Source: Candidatus Fonsibacter lacus (GTDB lineage Bacteria; Actinomycetota; Actinomycetes; Nanopelagicales; Nanopelagicaceae). From it: 47,379 nucleotides of DNA. The notes below the pieces were generated by a model. That model did not search any database. It saw nothing but the letters and a program-made list of their open reading frames with translations, and was not told the origin of the DNA. How positions within the stretch are numbered: the first letter of the stretch is position 1; every line of letters starts with the position of its first letter. Made by a program: the position numbers and the translations under genes. This document shows, piece by piece, positions 22,384 through 30,679 of this stretch. The stretch covers positions 1 to 47,379 of the forward strand of contig RFXN01000002.1 in assembly GCA_009921625.1 (NCBI GenBank), read 5' to 3'.

Positions 22384-23280
22384 ATGCCAAATACTTTGCC
22401 AGAGCTTTTCGCACTTCTATTATTAATTGGTGGTGTATTGATTTACCAAGCTACCCACATACCACGTCACTTCAAAAAAGGAAATGATTTACAAACAAAC
22501 TTTATTTCAAAAATAAATAATCATATTAGTGATATTGTAAAAATATCAGGAGTGACGACCAAAGAAATCATTCTTGTTATTCTGTTGAAAATATTATTGC
22601 TCATGCTTTCACTATATTTTCTAAGCTGCCTATTCGACTTATCTAAATTCCAAGAATTTTTCATTTTTTTAGCCGGTGTTGGATTTATCATAAGGCAGGA
22701 ATTAACCAGGAAAATCAAGGCAATCGTTCGATACCAACGGGATGTTGAATATGAATTTTCTAGTTTTGCTGAAACTCTTGCTCTGGCGGTAAATTCCGGC
22801 CTCTCTTTCACGGCTGCATTTGTCAAGTCAATACATGAATTTGTGGGTCCATTGAATGACAGAATAGAAATATCTAAAAAAACGGCATATATAAAAAGAA
22901 ATTTGCATCCACGCGCGAAACGAAGAAGAAATAAGAGTCCGCTTCAACTCGAATTAATAAACATTTTGAATGAAATCCAAGAGATGAGGACAATCCCGCA
23001 AATACTTGATAAGTTTTCCACACGAGTAAATTCACAGGTAATATCAGATTTTGCAGATGCAATTATTTTGTCACTCACACGAGGCACCCCGATTTCTCTA
23101 ATGATTTCAGAGCACGCGCGTAGCATTCGGGAAAAAGATCATCGAGAAATGTTAGAGCGTGCTGGAAAAGCTGAAATAAAGATGATGATGCCGATTGTAT
23201 TTCTGCTTCTTCCTATATCAGTACTTTTTGCACTCTGGCCAAGTTTTCAACAATTGCAACATATGGTCGCTCTCTCTTAG
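22384..23280 (+). CDS. tadC: type II secretion F family protein, TadC-like
   Basis: EYEFSSFAETLALAVNSGLSFTAAF; REMLERAGKAEIKMMMPIVFLLLPISVLFALWPSF C-terminal signature. Confidence 0.88.
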   Translation: MPNTLPELFALLLLIGGVLIYQATHIPRHFKKGNDLQTNFISKINNHISDIVKISGVTTKEIILVILLKILLLMLSLYFLSCLFDLSKFQEFFIFLAGVGFIIRQELTRKIKAIVRYQRDVEYEFSSFAETLALAVNSGLSFTAAFVKSIHEFVGPLNDRIEISKKTAYIKRNLHPRAKRRRNKSPLQLELINILNEIQEMRTIPQILDKFSTRVNSQVISDFADAIILSLTRGTPISLMISEHARSIREKDHREMLERAGKAEIKMMMPIVFLLLPISVLFALWPSFQQLQHMVALS

Positions 23281-23353
23281 CAGCTGTTAGTAACTTTAAA
23301 TGAGGAATCTTTAACAAAGAAGAGTTTCCTATTCGACAGTAGAGGAGAGGAAA

Positions 23354-23623
23354 ATGGATCCATTCACTGATGTTGTACTTATTTATACCCTGAGATTTAT
23401 GAGAGGGATTGAACAGTTGCGAGGAAAGTGTTCCGCCCCCTTCGATAGATTGATCGGTAAAAATTTTCTGTTTCAATCCCGGGCAGAGAATGGAGATGTT
23501 CCTGGTTGGGTTCTCGTAGTTTTGATGACAGCGGGACTGGTCACTGGCATCTGGACTGTAGCAGCCCCGCGCCTCAATCTAATTCTGAAGAATTCACTCG
23601 ATTCAATAAATGCTATTCGCTAG
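23354..23623 (+). CDS. Flp-pilin-like small TM protein of actinobacterial Tad loci
   Basis: ENGDVPGWVLVVLMTAGLVTGIWTVAAPRLNLIL single TM; position between tadC and TadE-like genes. Confidence 0.6.
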   Translation: MDPFTDVVLIYTLRFMRGIEQLRGKCSAPFDRLIGKNFLFQSRAENGDVPGWVLVVLMTAGLVTGIWTVAAPRLNLILKNSLDSINAIR

Positions 23624-24008
23624 GAAGCGAGAGATTTCCTCTGAAGATACAAGTTTTCCTGAGATGGGGTCGACTGAGGCGTTTTTGACATTGATCCCTA
23701 CGTGCTTACTGGTGGTTACTCTCTTTGCTCTTATTCAATTTGGCGCAACTACTAACTCCCTCGTAAGCGCATCAACCCTCGTAGGCAGGCAACTGGCAAG
23801 ATATCCGGAAGCCTACGATCTCGAAAAATTGGCTGAAGAGCAATTACAACGCAATGAGATATCAGTGAGTGATTTTCATGTGATGCGGATAGTTCTTGGA
23901 AAAAGCATTTTTGTGCAAACAATTTTGGTCGGAAAAAGAATTAACTTTGGACCCTTTTCCATGGTGCCCTCAGGACGAAGTTTAACTTTCGTAGATTCAT
24001 GGAGATGA
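23610..24008 (+). CDS. TadE-like pseudopilin
   Basis: EMGSTEAFLTLIPTCLLVVTLFALIQFG: Glu-containing TadE-like TM with extracytoplasmic tail. Confidence 0.65.
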   Translation: MLFARKREISSEDTSFPEMGSTEAFLTLIPTCLLVVTLFALIQFGATTNSLVSASTLVGRQLARYPEAYDLEKLAEEQLQRNEISVSDFHVMRIVLGKSIFVQTILVGKRINFGPFSMVPSGRSLTFVDSWR

Positions 24009-24427
24009 TTGGGATCAGCACAATATTTATTCTAAACAGACTTGGAAAGCATTTTTCCCTAATTGAACGTAAGTTGATTTGGAAAAAAAATGAAGTTGGG
24101 AGCGCGGTATTTGAATTTATTTCGCTTTTGGTTCTCTTAATATTACCTGTAATGACATATTTCACACTCTCCACTGTGAAAAGCGAACAGACAATTCGCG
24201 AGAAAAGAATATTCCGCGAGATCTCAGCGATTGTGAGTAGCGGAACAAATTTTCAAGAGTCTTTAAATCTTGCCAAGAGATTTCTCACCCTTGAAATTCC
24301 AGAGTCTTCGTTCAATGTTTCATGTCTTTCAGGAGATTGTCCACATCGAGAGAGCGTGATGCGAATTAGATTAACCACCGCAACTAGCACTTATGTTGCC
24401 ACGATAAGAGGTGGTAAGTGGCATTAA
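23999..24427 (+). CDS. TadE/F-like pseudopilin
   Basis: NEVGSAVFEFISLLVLLILPVMTYFTLSTVKSEQ: TadE-like N-terminal motif (G-S-A-V-x-E-F). Confidence 0.65.
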   Translation: MEMIGISTIFILNRLGKHFSLIERKLIWKKNEVGSAVFEFISLLVLLILPVMTYFTLSTVKSEQTIREKRIFREISAIVSSGTNFQESLNLAKRFLTLEIPESSFNVSCLSGDCPHRESVMRIRLTTATSTYVATIRGGKWH

Positions 24428-24486
24428 TTTTACCTAAGTGCAACTCATTGAAATCTGTTCAATAATCTTTGTAAGGAAGTTGGTAA

Positions 24487-24978
24487 ATGGAACTCGTTCC
24501 ATACACTCGCACCACAACTAGATCTTTGGAGAAATCCTTCCAGGAAGCTGGGTCAACAATTCCCTTAATTCTAGGTATTTTTATAGTGGCTTTATCTACC
24601 CTAATAGTTACTTTAAATATTTATTATTTGCATACGGCAAAATTAGAATTGGAAGCGGTAGGAGAGGATTTCTTATCGGAGTTGTATCAGGAGATTGACT
24701 ACGATAAATATTTTTTTGGAGATGTCAAAGAATTTACGAGCCAATCACGAAATTGGGTCCCCTTCGACTGTTCAAACATAATTGAACAAGCGCGCATCAA
24801 TAGCAATTATTTGCCTGGAAAGATCTCCTTGAAAAGTATTACTTGTGACGGGGGAAGGGTCTCGCTCATATTTGTATGGCAAGTGAAATTGCCATATCAA
24901 CCAGGTTTTCTAGATGGTTTCGAGCCGAAAGTGATTGCATCTATTTCGGGAGGAGTGCAGCGGGTTCCTGGAGATTAA
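24487..24978 (+). CDS. TadG-like pilus-locus protein
   Basis: EAGSTIPLILGIFIVALSTLIVTLNIYYLHTAK (G-S-T-I/PLIL helix), end of Tad locus. Confidence 0.6.
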   Translation: MELVPYTRTTTRSLEKSFQEAGSTIPLILGIFIVALSTLIVTLNIYYLHTAKLELEAVGEDFLSELYQEIDYDKYFFGDVKEFTSQSRNWVPFDCSNIIEQARINSNYLPGKISLKSITCDGGRVSLIFVWQVKLPYQPGFLDGFEPKVIASISGGVQRVPGD

Positions 24979-24992
24979 TTACGTTAATTACG
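24975..24992. repeat. 9-bp tandem duplication TTAATTACG x2 overlapping the TadG-like stop codon
   Basis: direct reading. Confidence 0.95.
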
Positions 24993-25061
24993 GTCAGAAT
25001 CCCAAGATCACAGCAAAGTTAGCAATTTCATTTAGTTTGGTAATCCAAGTATCATTGAGTT

Positions 25062-26162
25062 ATGTCTGAGCGAGAACACGACCAAGAGATATCGCTCCTT
25101 GCGCAAAAGCTCAGCACGATAAAAAAAGTTCTCAATTTCAGCGCAATGTCGAGCGAGATTGTAAGACTTGAAGAGTTGGCTGCGAATCCAAATTTGTGGG
25201 ATGACCCAGAGAGCGCCGCGCAAGTTACAAGCAAACTCTCCCGTTTGCAGAGCGAGATAGAGCAGTTCTCGAAGTTAGAGAATCGTCTAAGTGATCTCCC
25301 AATACTTATTGATTTAGCAAAAGATGAATTTGATGCCGCCGCCTTGAATGAAGCCGACTTTGAACTCAATGCGCTAACGAAATCAATCGGCGAATTGGAA
25401 GTTCGGACTCTTCTCAATGGTGAATACGATGCGCGCGATGCTTTGGTAACAATTCGCTCTCAGGCAGGTGGCGTCGAAGCTGCTGACTGGGCGCAGATGC
25501 TCTTTCGGATGTACACCCGCTGGTGTGAACGCCATGGCCATAAATTCGATGTGCTTGATACCTCCTATGCAGAAGAGGCTGGAATCAAATCAGTCACTTT
25601 TCGAGTAAGCGCTCCTTATGCTTATGGAACGCTCTCTGTCGAGCAAGGAACCCATCGTTTAGTTCGTATCTCGCCCTTTGATAGCAATGCGCGTCGCCAT
25701 ACCTCTTTCGCTGGAGTGGAAGTTGTTCCAGTAGTTGATCAAAGTGATCACATTGACATAGACGAGAAGGAACTTCGAATTGATGTTTACCGTTCAAGCG
25801 GCCCAGGCGGACAAGGTGTAAATACGACGGACTCTGCTGTTCGTATTACGCACATTCCATCTGGAATAGTGGTGTCGTGCCAGAACGAGCGTTCTCAGAT
25901 TCAAAATAAAGCAACTGCGATGGCAGTACTTCAATCAAAATTGCTCGATAGAAGAAGACAAGAAGAACAAGCAAAAATCGATGCACTTAAAGGTGATAAC
26001 TCAGGTTCATGGGGTAATCAGATGCGCTCTTATGTTCTCCACCCATATCAATTAGTAAAAGACCTTCGGACTGATTACGAAGTAGGAAATACTGGTGCAG
26101 TGCTCGATGGCGATATAGATGATTTCATTGAAGCTGGAATTCGTTGGCGGCGCCAGAATTAA
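25062..26162 (+). CDS. prfB: peptide chain release factor 2
   Basis: GGQ in [24 protein letters not shown] tripeptide motif ([11 protein letters not shown]); no in-frame stop or frameshift in the N-terminus. Confidence 0.96.
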   Translation: MSEREHDQEISLLAQKLSTIKKVLNFSAMSSEIVRLEELAANPNLWDDPESAAQVTSKLSRLQSEIEQFSKLENRLSDLPILIDLAKDEFDAAALNEADFELNALTKSIGELEVRTLLNGEYDARDALVTIRSQAGGVEAADWAQMLFRMYTRWCERHGHKFDVLDTSYAEEAGIKSVTFRVSAPYAYGTLSVEQGTHRLVRISPFDSNARRHTSFAGVEVVPVVDQSDHIDIDEKELRIDVYRSSGPGGQGVNTTDSAVRITHIPSGIVVSCQNERSQIQNKATAMAVLQSKLLDRRRQEEQAKIDALKGDNSGSWGNQMRSYVLHPYQLVKDLRTDYEVGNTGAVLDGDIDDFIEAGIRWRRQN

Positions 26163-26174
26163 TAAATTTTGGCG
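26151..26174 (+). terminator. hairpin at the prfB 3' end, CGCCAGAATT-aata-AATTTTGGCG
   Basis: 10-bp stem with one G.U pair, 4-nt loop, overlapping the prfB stop. Confidence 0.5.
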
Positions 26175-26405
26175 TTCTTGAGAAATTCCTAAACGTTTTT
26201 GCGGATTGCAATTGGCAGAGTTAATTAAGTGCGGTACTGCATCTAAAAGTTTCGAAACACAGAACTTTTCCACGGATTGAACTCGAGATTCCGCGAAATT
26301 CGTCATTTTTCAGCGTACTCCCAGCGTTAAATACCGCCGATTCACAAATAACTCTCTAGAATCACTCCAGAAGCTAGCACGGCTGAAAATCAAGCGGCTA
26401 TCTGT

Positions 26406-27113
26406 ATGGAGCGGGGGTGCGAATTGATTAAGTTTGAGAATGTAAGCAAGACCTACCCAAATCAGGAGCGACCCGCCCTCGATGCGGTAAACCTTGAAGT
26501 GGCCAAGGGCGAATTTGTCTTCCTCGTTGGCCTTTCGGGATCTGGTAAATCCACTTTCCTACGTTTGGTCCTAAAAGAAGAAGACCCAACTTACGGAAAA
26601 ATCTATGTTGCGGGAAAAGACTTAAGCAAACTCTCTAGTTGGAAAGTTCCTGAACTTCGCCGCCAAGTAGGAACGGTCTTCCAGGATTTCCGACTTCTTC
26701 CAAATAAAACCGTTTTTGAGAATGTAGCTTTCACCCTTCACGTCCTTGGTTACTCCAAGAAAGAAATTAATCGCGAGGTCCCTGAAGTTTTAGAGCTTGT
26801 AGGTCTTGAGGGCTATGGCGATCGCAGGCCCTCTCAACTCTCTGGAGGAGAGCAGCAACGCGTGGCTATTGCGCGAGCTTTCGTTAGCCATCCAGCAATT
26901 CTTATCGCCGATGAGCCAACAGGAAATCTTGACCCAACGATGAGCGTGGGCATCATGAAACTCCTCGATCGAATCAATCGCACTGGAACCACTGTTGTCA
27001 TGGCAACCCATGACAGCGGAATTGTCGACCAGATGCGTAAACGCGTCATTGAAATTGAAAGCGGCCTAGTCGTTCGTGACCAAGTTCGTGGCGTTTACGG
27101 GTATAGCGGGTGA
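26406..27113 (+). CDS. ftsE: cell division ATP-binding protein FtsE (start may lie slightly downstream)
   Basis: [51 protein letters not shown]; followed by ftsX. Confidence 0.95.
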   Translation: MERGCELIKFENVSKTYPNQERPALDAVNLEVAKGEFVFLVGLSGSGKSTFLRLVLKEEDPTYGKIYVAGKDLSKLSSWKVPELRRQVGTVFQDFRLLPNKTVFENVAFTLHVLGYSKKEINREVPEVLELVGLEGYGDRRPSQLSGGEQQRVAIARAFVSHPAILIADEPTGNLDPTMSVGIMKLLDRINRTGTTVVMATHDSGIVDQMRKRVIEIESGLVVRDQVRGVYGYSG

Positions 27114-27212
27114 TGTATCGTCAAAGCTTGACGAGCAGAGTGCGAGTGAAGTTCGCTATTACAGGAAGCAAAAGAGATTAATCGGAGCGGTGTAGGGAAA
27201 GGGAGGCGATAG

Positions 27213-28115
27213 ATGCGCGCGGGTTTTGTTTTGTCCGAAGTTGGAATTGGTCTTCGTCGTAACCTCACTATGACTTTTGCCGTAATCGTTACCGTTGCCA
27301 CCTCACTCTCGCTCCTTGGTTTTGGCTTACTCTCCAATGCACAAGTCGGGGTAATGAAAGATTATTGGTACGACAAAATTGAAGTATCAATTTATCTCTG
27401 TGGAGATCTCTCTGAGGCTCCATCATGTTCAGCCGGAAAAATTACAATTCCACAACGAGATCAAATTGAACAAGACCTTAAGGCAATTCCCGTTGTACAA
27501 AATGTTTACTATGAATCACAAGCAGATGCCTTTACACGATTTCAAGAGCGATTTAAAGATTCGGCAATTGCACAGAACGTAACTCCAGATCAACTTCCAG
27601 AATCCTTTCGCGTGAAATTAAAAGATCCAACGCAATTTGCTGTCATTCAAAGCGCCTTCTCCGGTAGACCTGGCATTGATGTTGTGCAGGATCAACGGGC
27701 GATTCTGGAGAAATTCTTCCGATTATTAAATGTACTTCGAAATGGCGCGCTCTTCATTGGATTGATTTCGGTGCTCACTGCCGCGCTACTTATTTCTAAT
27801 ACCATTCGTATCGCTGCTTTCAATCGCCGCCGTGAAACTGGTGTGATGAAACTAGTTGGCGCATCAAGCTTCTCTATTCAACTTCCATTCCTATTGGAGA
27901 GTATTTTCGCTGCAGTATTTGGATGGATAGTCGCTTTGGGTTTGCTCTCCGGCTTCAAAGTTCTTATTGATCACCGTGTTGCGCCACTGCTCACCTTTAC
28001 GCGCTTCTTCGGTTGGAATGCGGTCTGGATAGCTTCACTTCAATTGCTTGGCGTCGGGCTTCTTGTGGCATCGCTTGCATCTCTTGTCACTTTGCGCCGC
28101 TTTGTAAAGGTTTAG
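27213..28115 (+). CDS. ftsX: cell division permease-like protein FtsX
   Basis: four TM topology, NTIRIAAFNRRRETGVMKLVGAS signature, downstream of ftsE. Confidence 0.95.
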   Translation: MRAGFVLSEVGIGLRRNLTMTFAVIVTVATSLSLLGFGLLSNAQVGVMKDYWYDKIEVSIYLCGDLSEAPSCSAGKITIPQRDQIEQDLKAIPVVQNVYYESQADAFTRFQERFKDSAIAQNVTPDQLPESFRVKLKDPTQFAVIQSAFSGRPGIDVVQDQRAILEKFFRLLNVLRNGALFIGLISVLTAALLISNTIRIAAFNRRRETGVMKLVGASSFSIQLPFLLESIFAAVFGWIVALGLLSGFKVLIDHRVAPLLTFTRFFGWNAVWIASLQLLGVGLLVASLASLVTLRRFVKV

Positions 28116-28278
28116 CAAGCACTTCAGGTTTAAATCGGTTCCATCTATTGGTCCCTCTTTTGCTAGATGACCAACCTACTTAATCGAACTGAAGACTCTG
28201 CTTCTAACCCCAAATAACCGCTGTTTTCCTCAAATATTGCCCCAAATCACCGTACTTTCTAAGCCGTAGAATTGCCCT

Positions 28279-29394
28279 ATGAAAAAGTCGCAAATCATGC
28301 AAGTGGTAGCGATCGTCGTAGGTTTGATGATCGCCTCCTTTGGCATGGGCTTTTTCTTGAACGGTGACCAGTCATCGGTGGACCAGGCGCTAAAACAAAT
28401 TTCTACCGAGCAAAAAATCTCTGCTTCTGAATTAGAACGAGCCGCAATTGAAGGAATGCTCCGTGCATCAGGTGATCGTTGGTCGAATTATCGAGATGCA
28501 TCGCAGGCTTCCGCGGAAAGTGATGAATTAGATGGCCGATATAGTGGCATTGGAATTTGGCTACGGCCAGGTAATGGCGGCGGGACAGAGATTGCTGGAA
28601 TCAAGTCAGATTCGATCGCTGAACGAGCAGGGTTAAAAATTGGCGATGTTATTGCGCTCATCGATGGCGCCGATTTTTCCTCAGCAAATCTTCCAGCAAC
28701 GATAGAGGCGCTCCGGGGAGAGCCAGGGTCGATTCTAAAATTGAAAGTTCTTCGCAACGGATTAGAAAATGATTTTGAGCTGGTCCGAGAGAGTTTTAAC
28801 ACATCCGATGTGACTATTAAGCAGCTTGCATCTAATGTAGCACTAATTCGGATTGAAGCATTTAGTGAGAAAGTTGTTTCAGAGGTTGTCAATGGTCTCG
28901 CCGAGGTGAAATTTGAAAAAGGAATTGTTATTGATTTACGAAATAATCCCGGTGGTGTACTAAATGTAGCAACAGATTTTACCCAACTCTTTATTCGATC
29001 GGGATTAGTAGTCTCTTATGATCGAGGAAGTGGTAAGCGGATTGCCATCGAAGCTGAAAATAAGAACCCAATATCGGTGCCATTAACAATTGTGGTTAAC
29101 GAAAACACTGCAAGTTCAGCCGAAGTTGTTGCGGGAGCGCTACAGGACCGTAATCGCGCGGTGGTTATTGGAACGCAGACTTTTGGTAAGGGTTCTGTGC
29201 AAGAGAGCGTCACTTTGAATAATGGTGCGAGCCTCGAAACTACAGTTGGAAAATTCCGTACCCCTTCTGGCCGTTTCATCGATAAAAAAGGGATTACCCC
29301 CGATGTAATCGCATCAGAGCGGGAATCGATGAGGCGAAGTATTGAAATTCTTCAGGCTCTTAACGCCATCAACGACCCAGTAAAGGGGAGTTGA
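28279..29394 (+). CDS. S41 family carboxy-terminal processing peptidase with PDZ domain
   Basis: YSGIGIWL, PDZ region, VIDLRNNPGGVLNVA, ENTASSAEVVAGALQDRNRAVVIGTQTFGKGSVQ. Confidence 0.93.
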   Translation: MKKSQIMQVVAIVVGLMIASFGMGFFLNGDQSSVDQALKQISTEQKISASELERAAIEGMLRASGDRWSNYRDASQASAESDELDGRYSGIGIWLRPGNGGGTEIAGIKSDSIAERAGLKIGDVIALIDGADFSSANLPATIEALRGEPGSILKLKVLRNGLENDFELVRESFNTSDVTIKQLASNVALIRIEAFSEKVVSEVVNGLAEVKFEKGIVIDLRNNPGGVLNVATDFTQLFIRSGLVVSYDRGSGKRIAIEAENKNPISVPLTIVVNENTASSAEVVAGALQDRNRAVVIGTQTFGKGSVQESVTLNNGASLETTVGKFRTPSGRFIDKKGITPDVIASERESMRRSIEILQALNAINDPVKGS

Positions 29395-29867
29395 TTATGA
29401 AGGAGAGCGGTAAAAAGATAATCGCGCAAAATAAGAAAGCGCGCCATGATTACTCTATTGAAGATGTCTTTGAATGTGGCATCGCTCTCTCGGGCACGGA
29501 AGTGAAATCACTTCGCGCTGGTCGAGCCTCTCTCGTTGATGGTTTTGCCATGTTTGACGAAGGGGAGCTCTGGCTTCAGGGCGTTCATATTCCGGAGTAC
29601 TTCGAAGGCACATGGAATAACCATCCACCGCGCCGCAATCGAAAACTCCTTATGCATAAGCGTGAACTTACGCGTCTGCTTGGACGCGTTAAAGAAGGTG
29701 GTGTGACGCTGATACCGCTCTCTCTTTACTTCACCAATGGAAAAGTGAAAGTCGAGTTGGCACTTGCTCGTGGAAAGAAGGCGCATGACAAACGTGAGTC
29801 GCTCAAGGAACGCGAGGCGGGCAGAGATATCGCCCGCGCGCTCTCTGCTAAAAATCGCGGAGAGTAA
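29391..29867 (+). CDS. smpB: SsrA-binding protein
   Basis: NKKARHDYSIEDVFECGIALSGTEVKSLRAGRASLVDGFA; ssrA downstream. Confidence 0.97.
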   Translation: MIMKESGKKIIAQNKKARHDYSIEDVFECGIALSGTEVKSLRAGRASLVDGFAMFDEGELWLQGVHIPEYFEGTWNNHPPRRNRKLLMHKRELTRLLGRVKEGGVTLIPLSLYFTNGKVKVELALARGKKAHDKRESLKEREAGRDIARALSAKNRGE

Positions 29868-29982
29868 CGACTGATTTGCTAAGGGGGGGGCTACCTGCGC
29901 TCTCTGATAAAAATCCTGGAGAGTAACAACTGATTTGCTAAGGGGGGCTACCTGCGCTCTCTGATAAAAATCGTGGAGAGTA
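29838..29982. repeat. 57-59-bp tandem repeat, 2.5 copies (29838-29896, 29897-29953, 29954-29982 partial)
   Basis: unit GCGCTCTCTG(C/A)TAAAAATC..GGAGAGTAAC.ACTGATTTGCTAAG(G)nCTACCT; first copy contains the smpB 3' end and stop. Confidence 0.96.
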
Positions 29983-30167
29983 TTTTTCGATGAAGCGCTC
30001 GGTTCTTTCGGCGTTTTTTGTCAGAAAATGCAGCGAATGACCCTTTACATAAAGGAATTTTTGATCTGCTTTATCCGTTGTAGACTATGACGATAACTAC
30101 ATAGTGGAAAAGCTTCTTTTCCACTGAGTGACAGATTTGGTGAGTGATTTCACCAAATCATCAACTT

Positions 30168-30535
30168 GGGGGTGAACGGTCTCGACTTCGTTGGTTGAGC
30201 TAGGGGAAGCGGGCAGAGGAAGCCGGAATGATCTCTTTAACCACATCCGCGCAAACAATCAAGCGCCAGTAAAACTGCCGCTGATTACGCCCTCGCTGCA
30301 TAAGCGAGCCTCGTAATCCGTTAGCCCAGGTTTGCTCTCGCCCTGGAATCTAGCGTCGCTAGAGAGCTGACTTTCTCTGAGTGTTATGGATCAGAGACGG
30401 GAACACTCTCTATAACTGAGTCTGTCGATTACTTGTGTGTATGAGAATCGGGACTGAGAAAGCGTTAAACACACTACGCCCGTAGAAGCCCTACTTCAGT
30501 TGCGAAGGACCCGGGTTCGATTCCCGGCACCTCCA
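30168..30535 (+). ncRNA. ssrA: transfer-messenger RNA (tmRNA)
   Basis: 5' GGGGGTGAACGGTCTCGACTTCGTTGG, 3' GGGTTCGATTCCCGGCACCTCCA closing the acceptor stem; tag ORF ends ...TAADYALAA-TAA (stop 30301-30303). Confidence 0.95.
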
Positions 30536-30679
30536 CGTCCCCTATGAAATCCGTGCCCACCAATGAGAGCTACTTGTGTGCGAGCCAGGAAATGTCGCTC
30601 CACCACATTCTTCCTGGGCGAATCTAGAAATGGCTCGTCGACTCTGGAATTGCCAGGTATCCCGTCTTACAGTTAATCC

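Noticed and set aside
25062-25200. Programmed +1 frameshift in prfB
   Set aside because: A single continuous ORF from ATG 25062; no CTT-TGA-C-like site needed.
29838-29982. CRISPR-like repeats downstream of smpB
   Set aside because: Units are directly tandem with no unique spacers, and the first unit is the smpB coding end; no cas genes.
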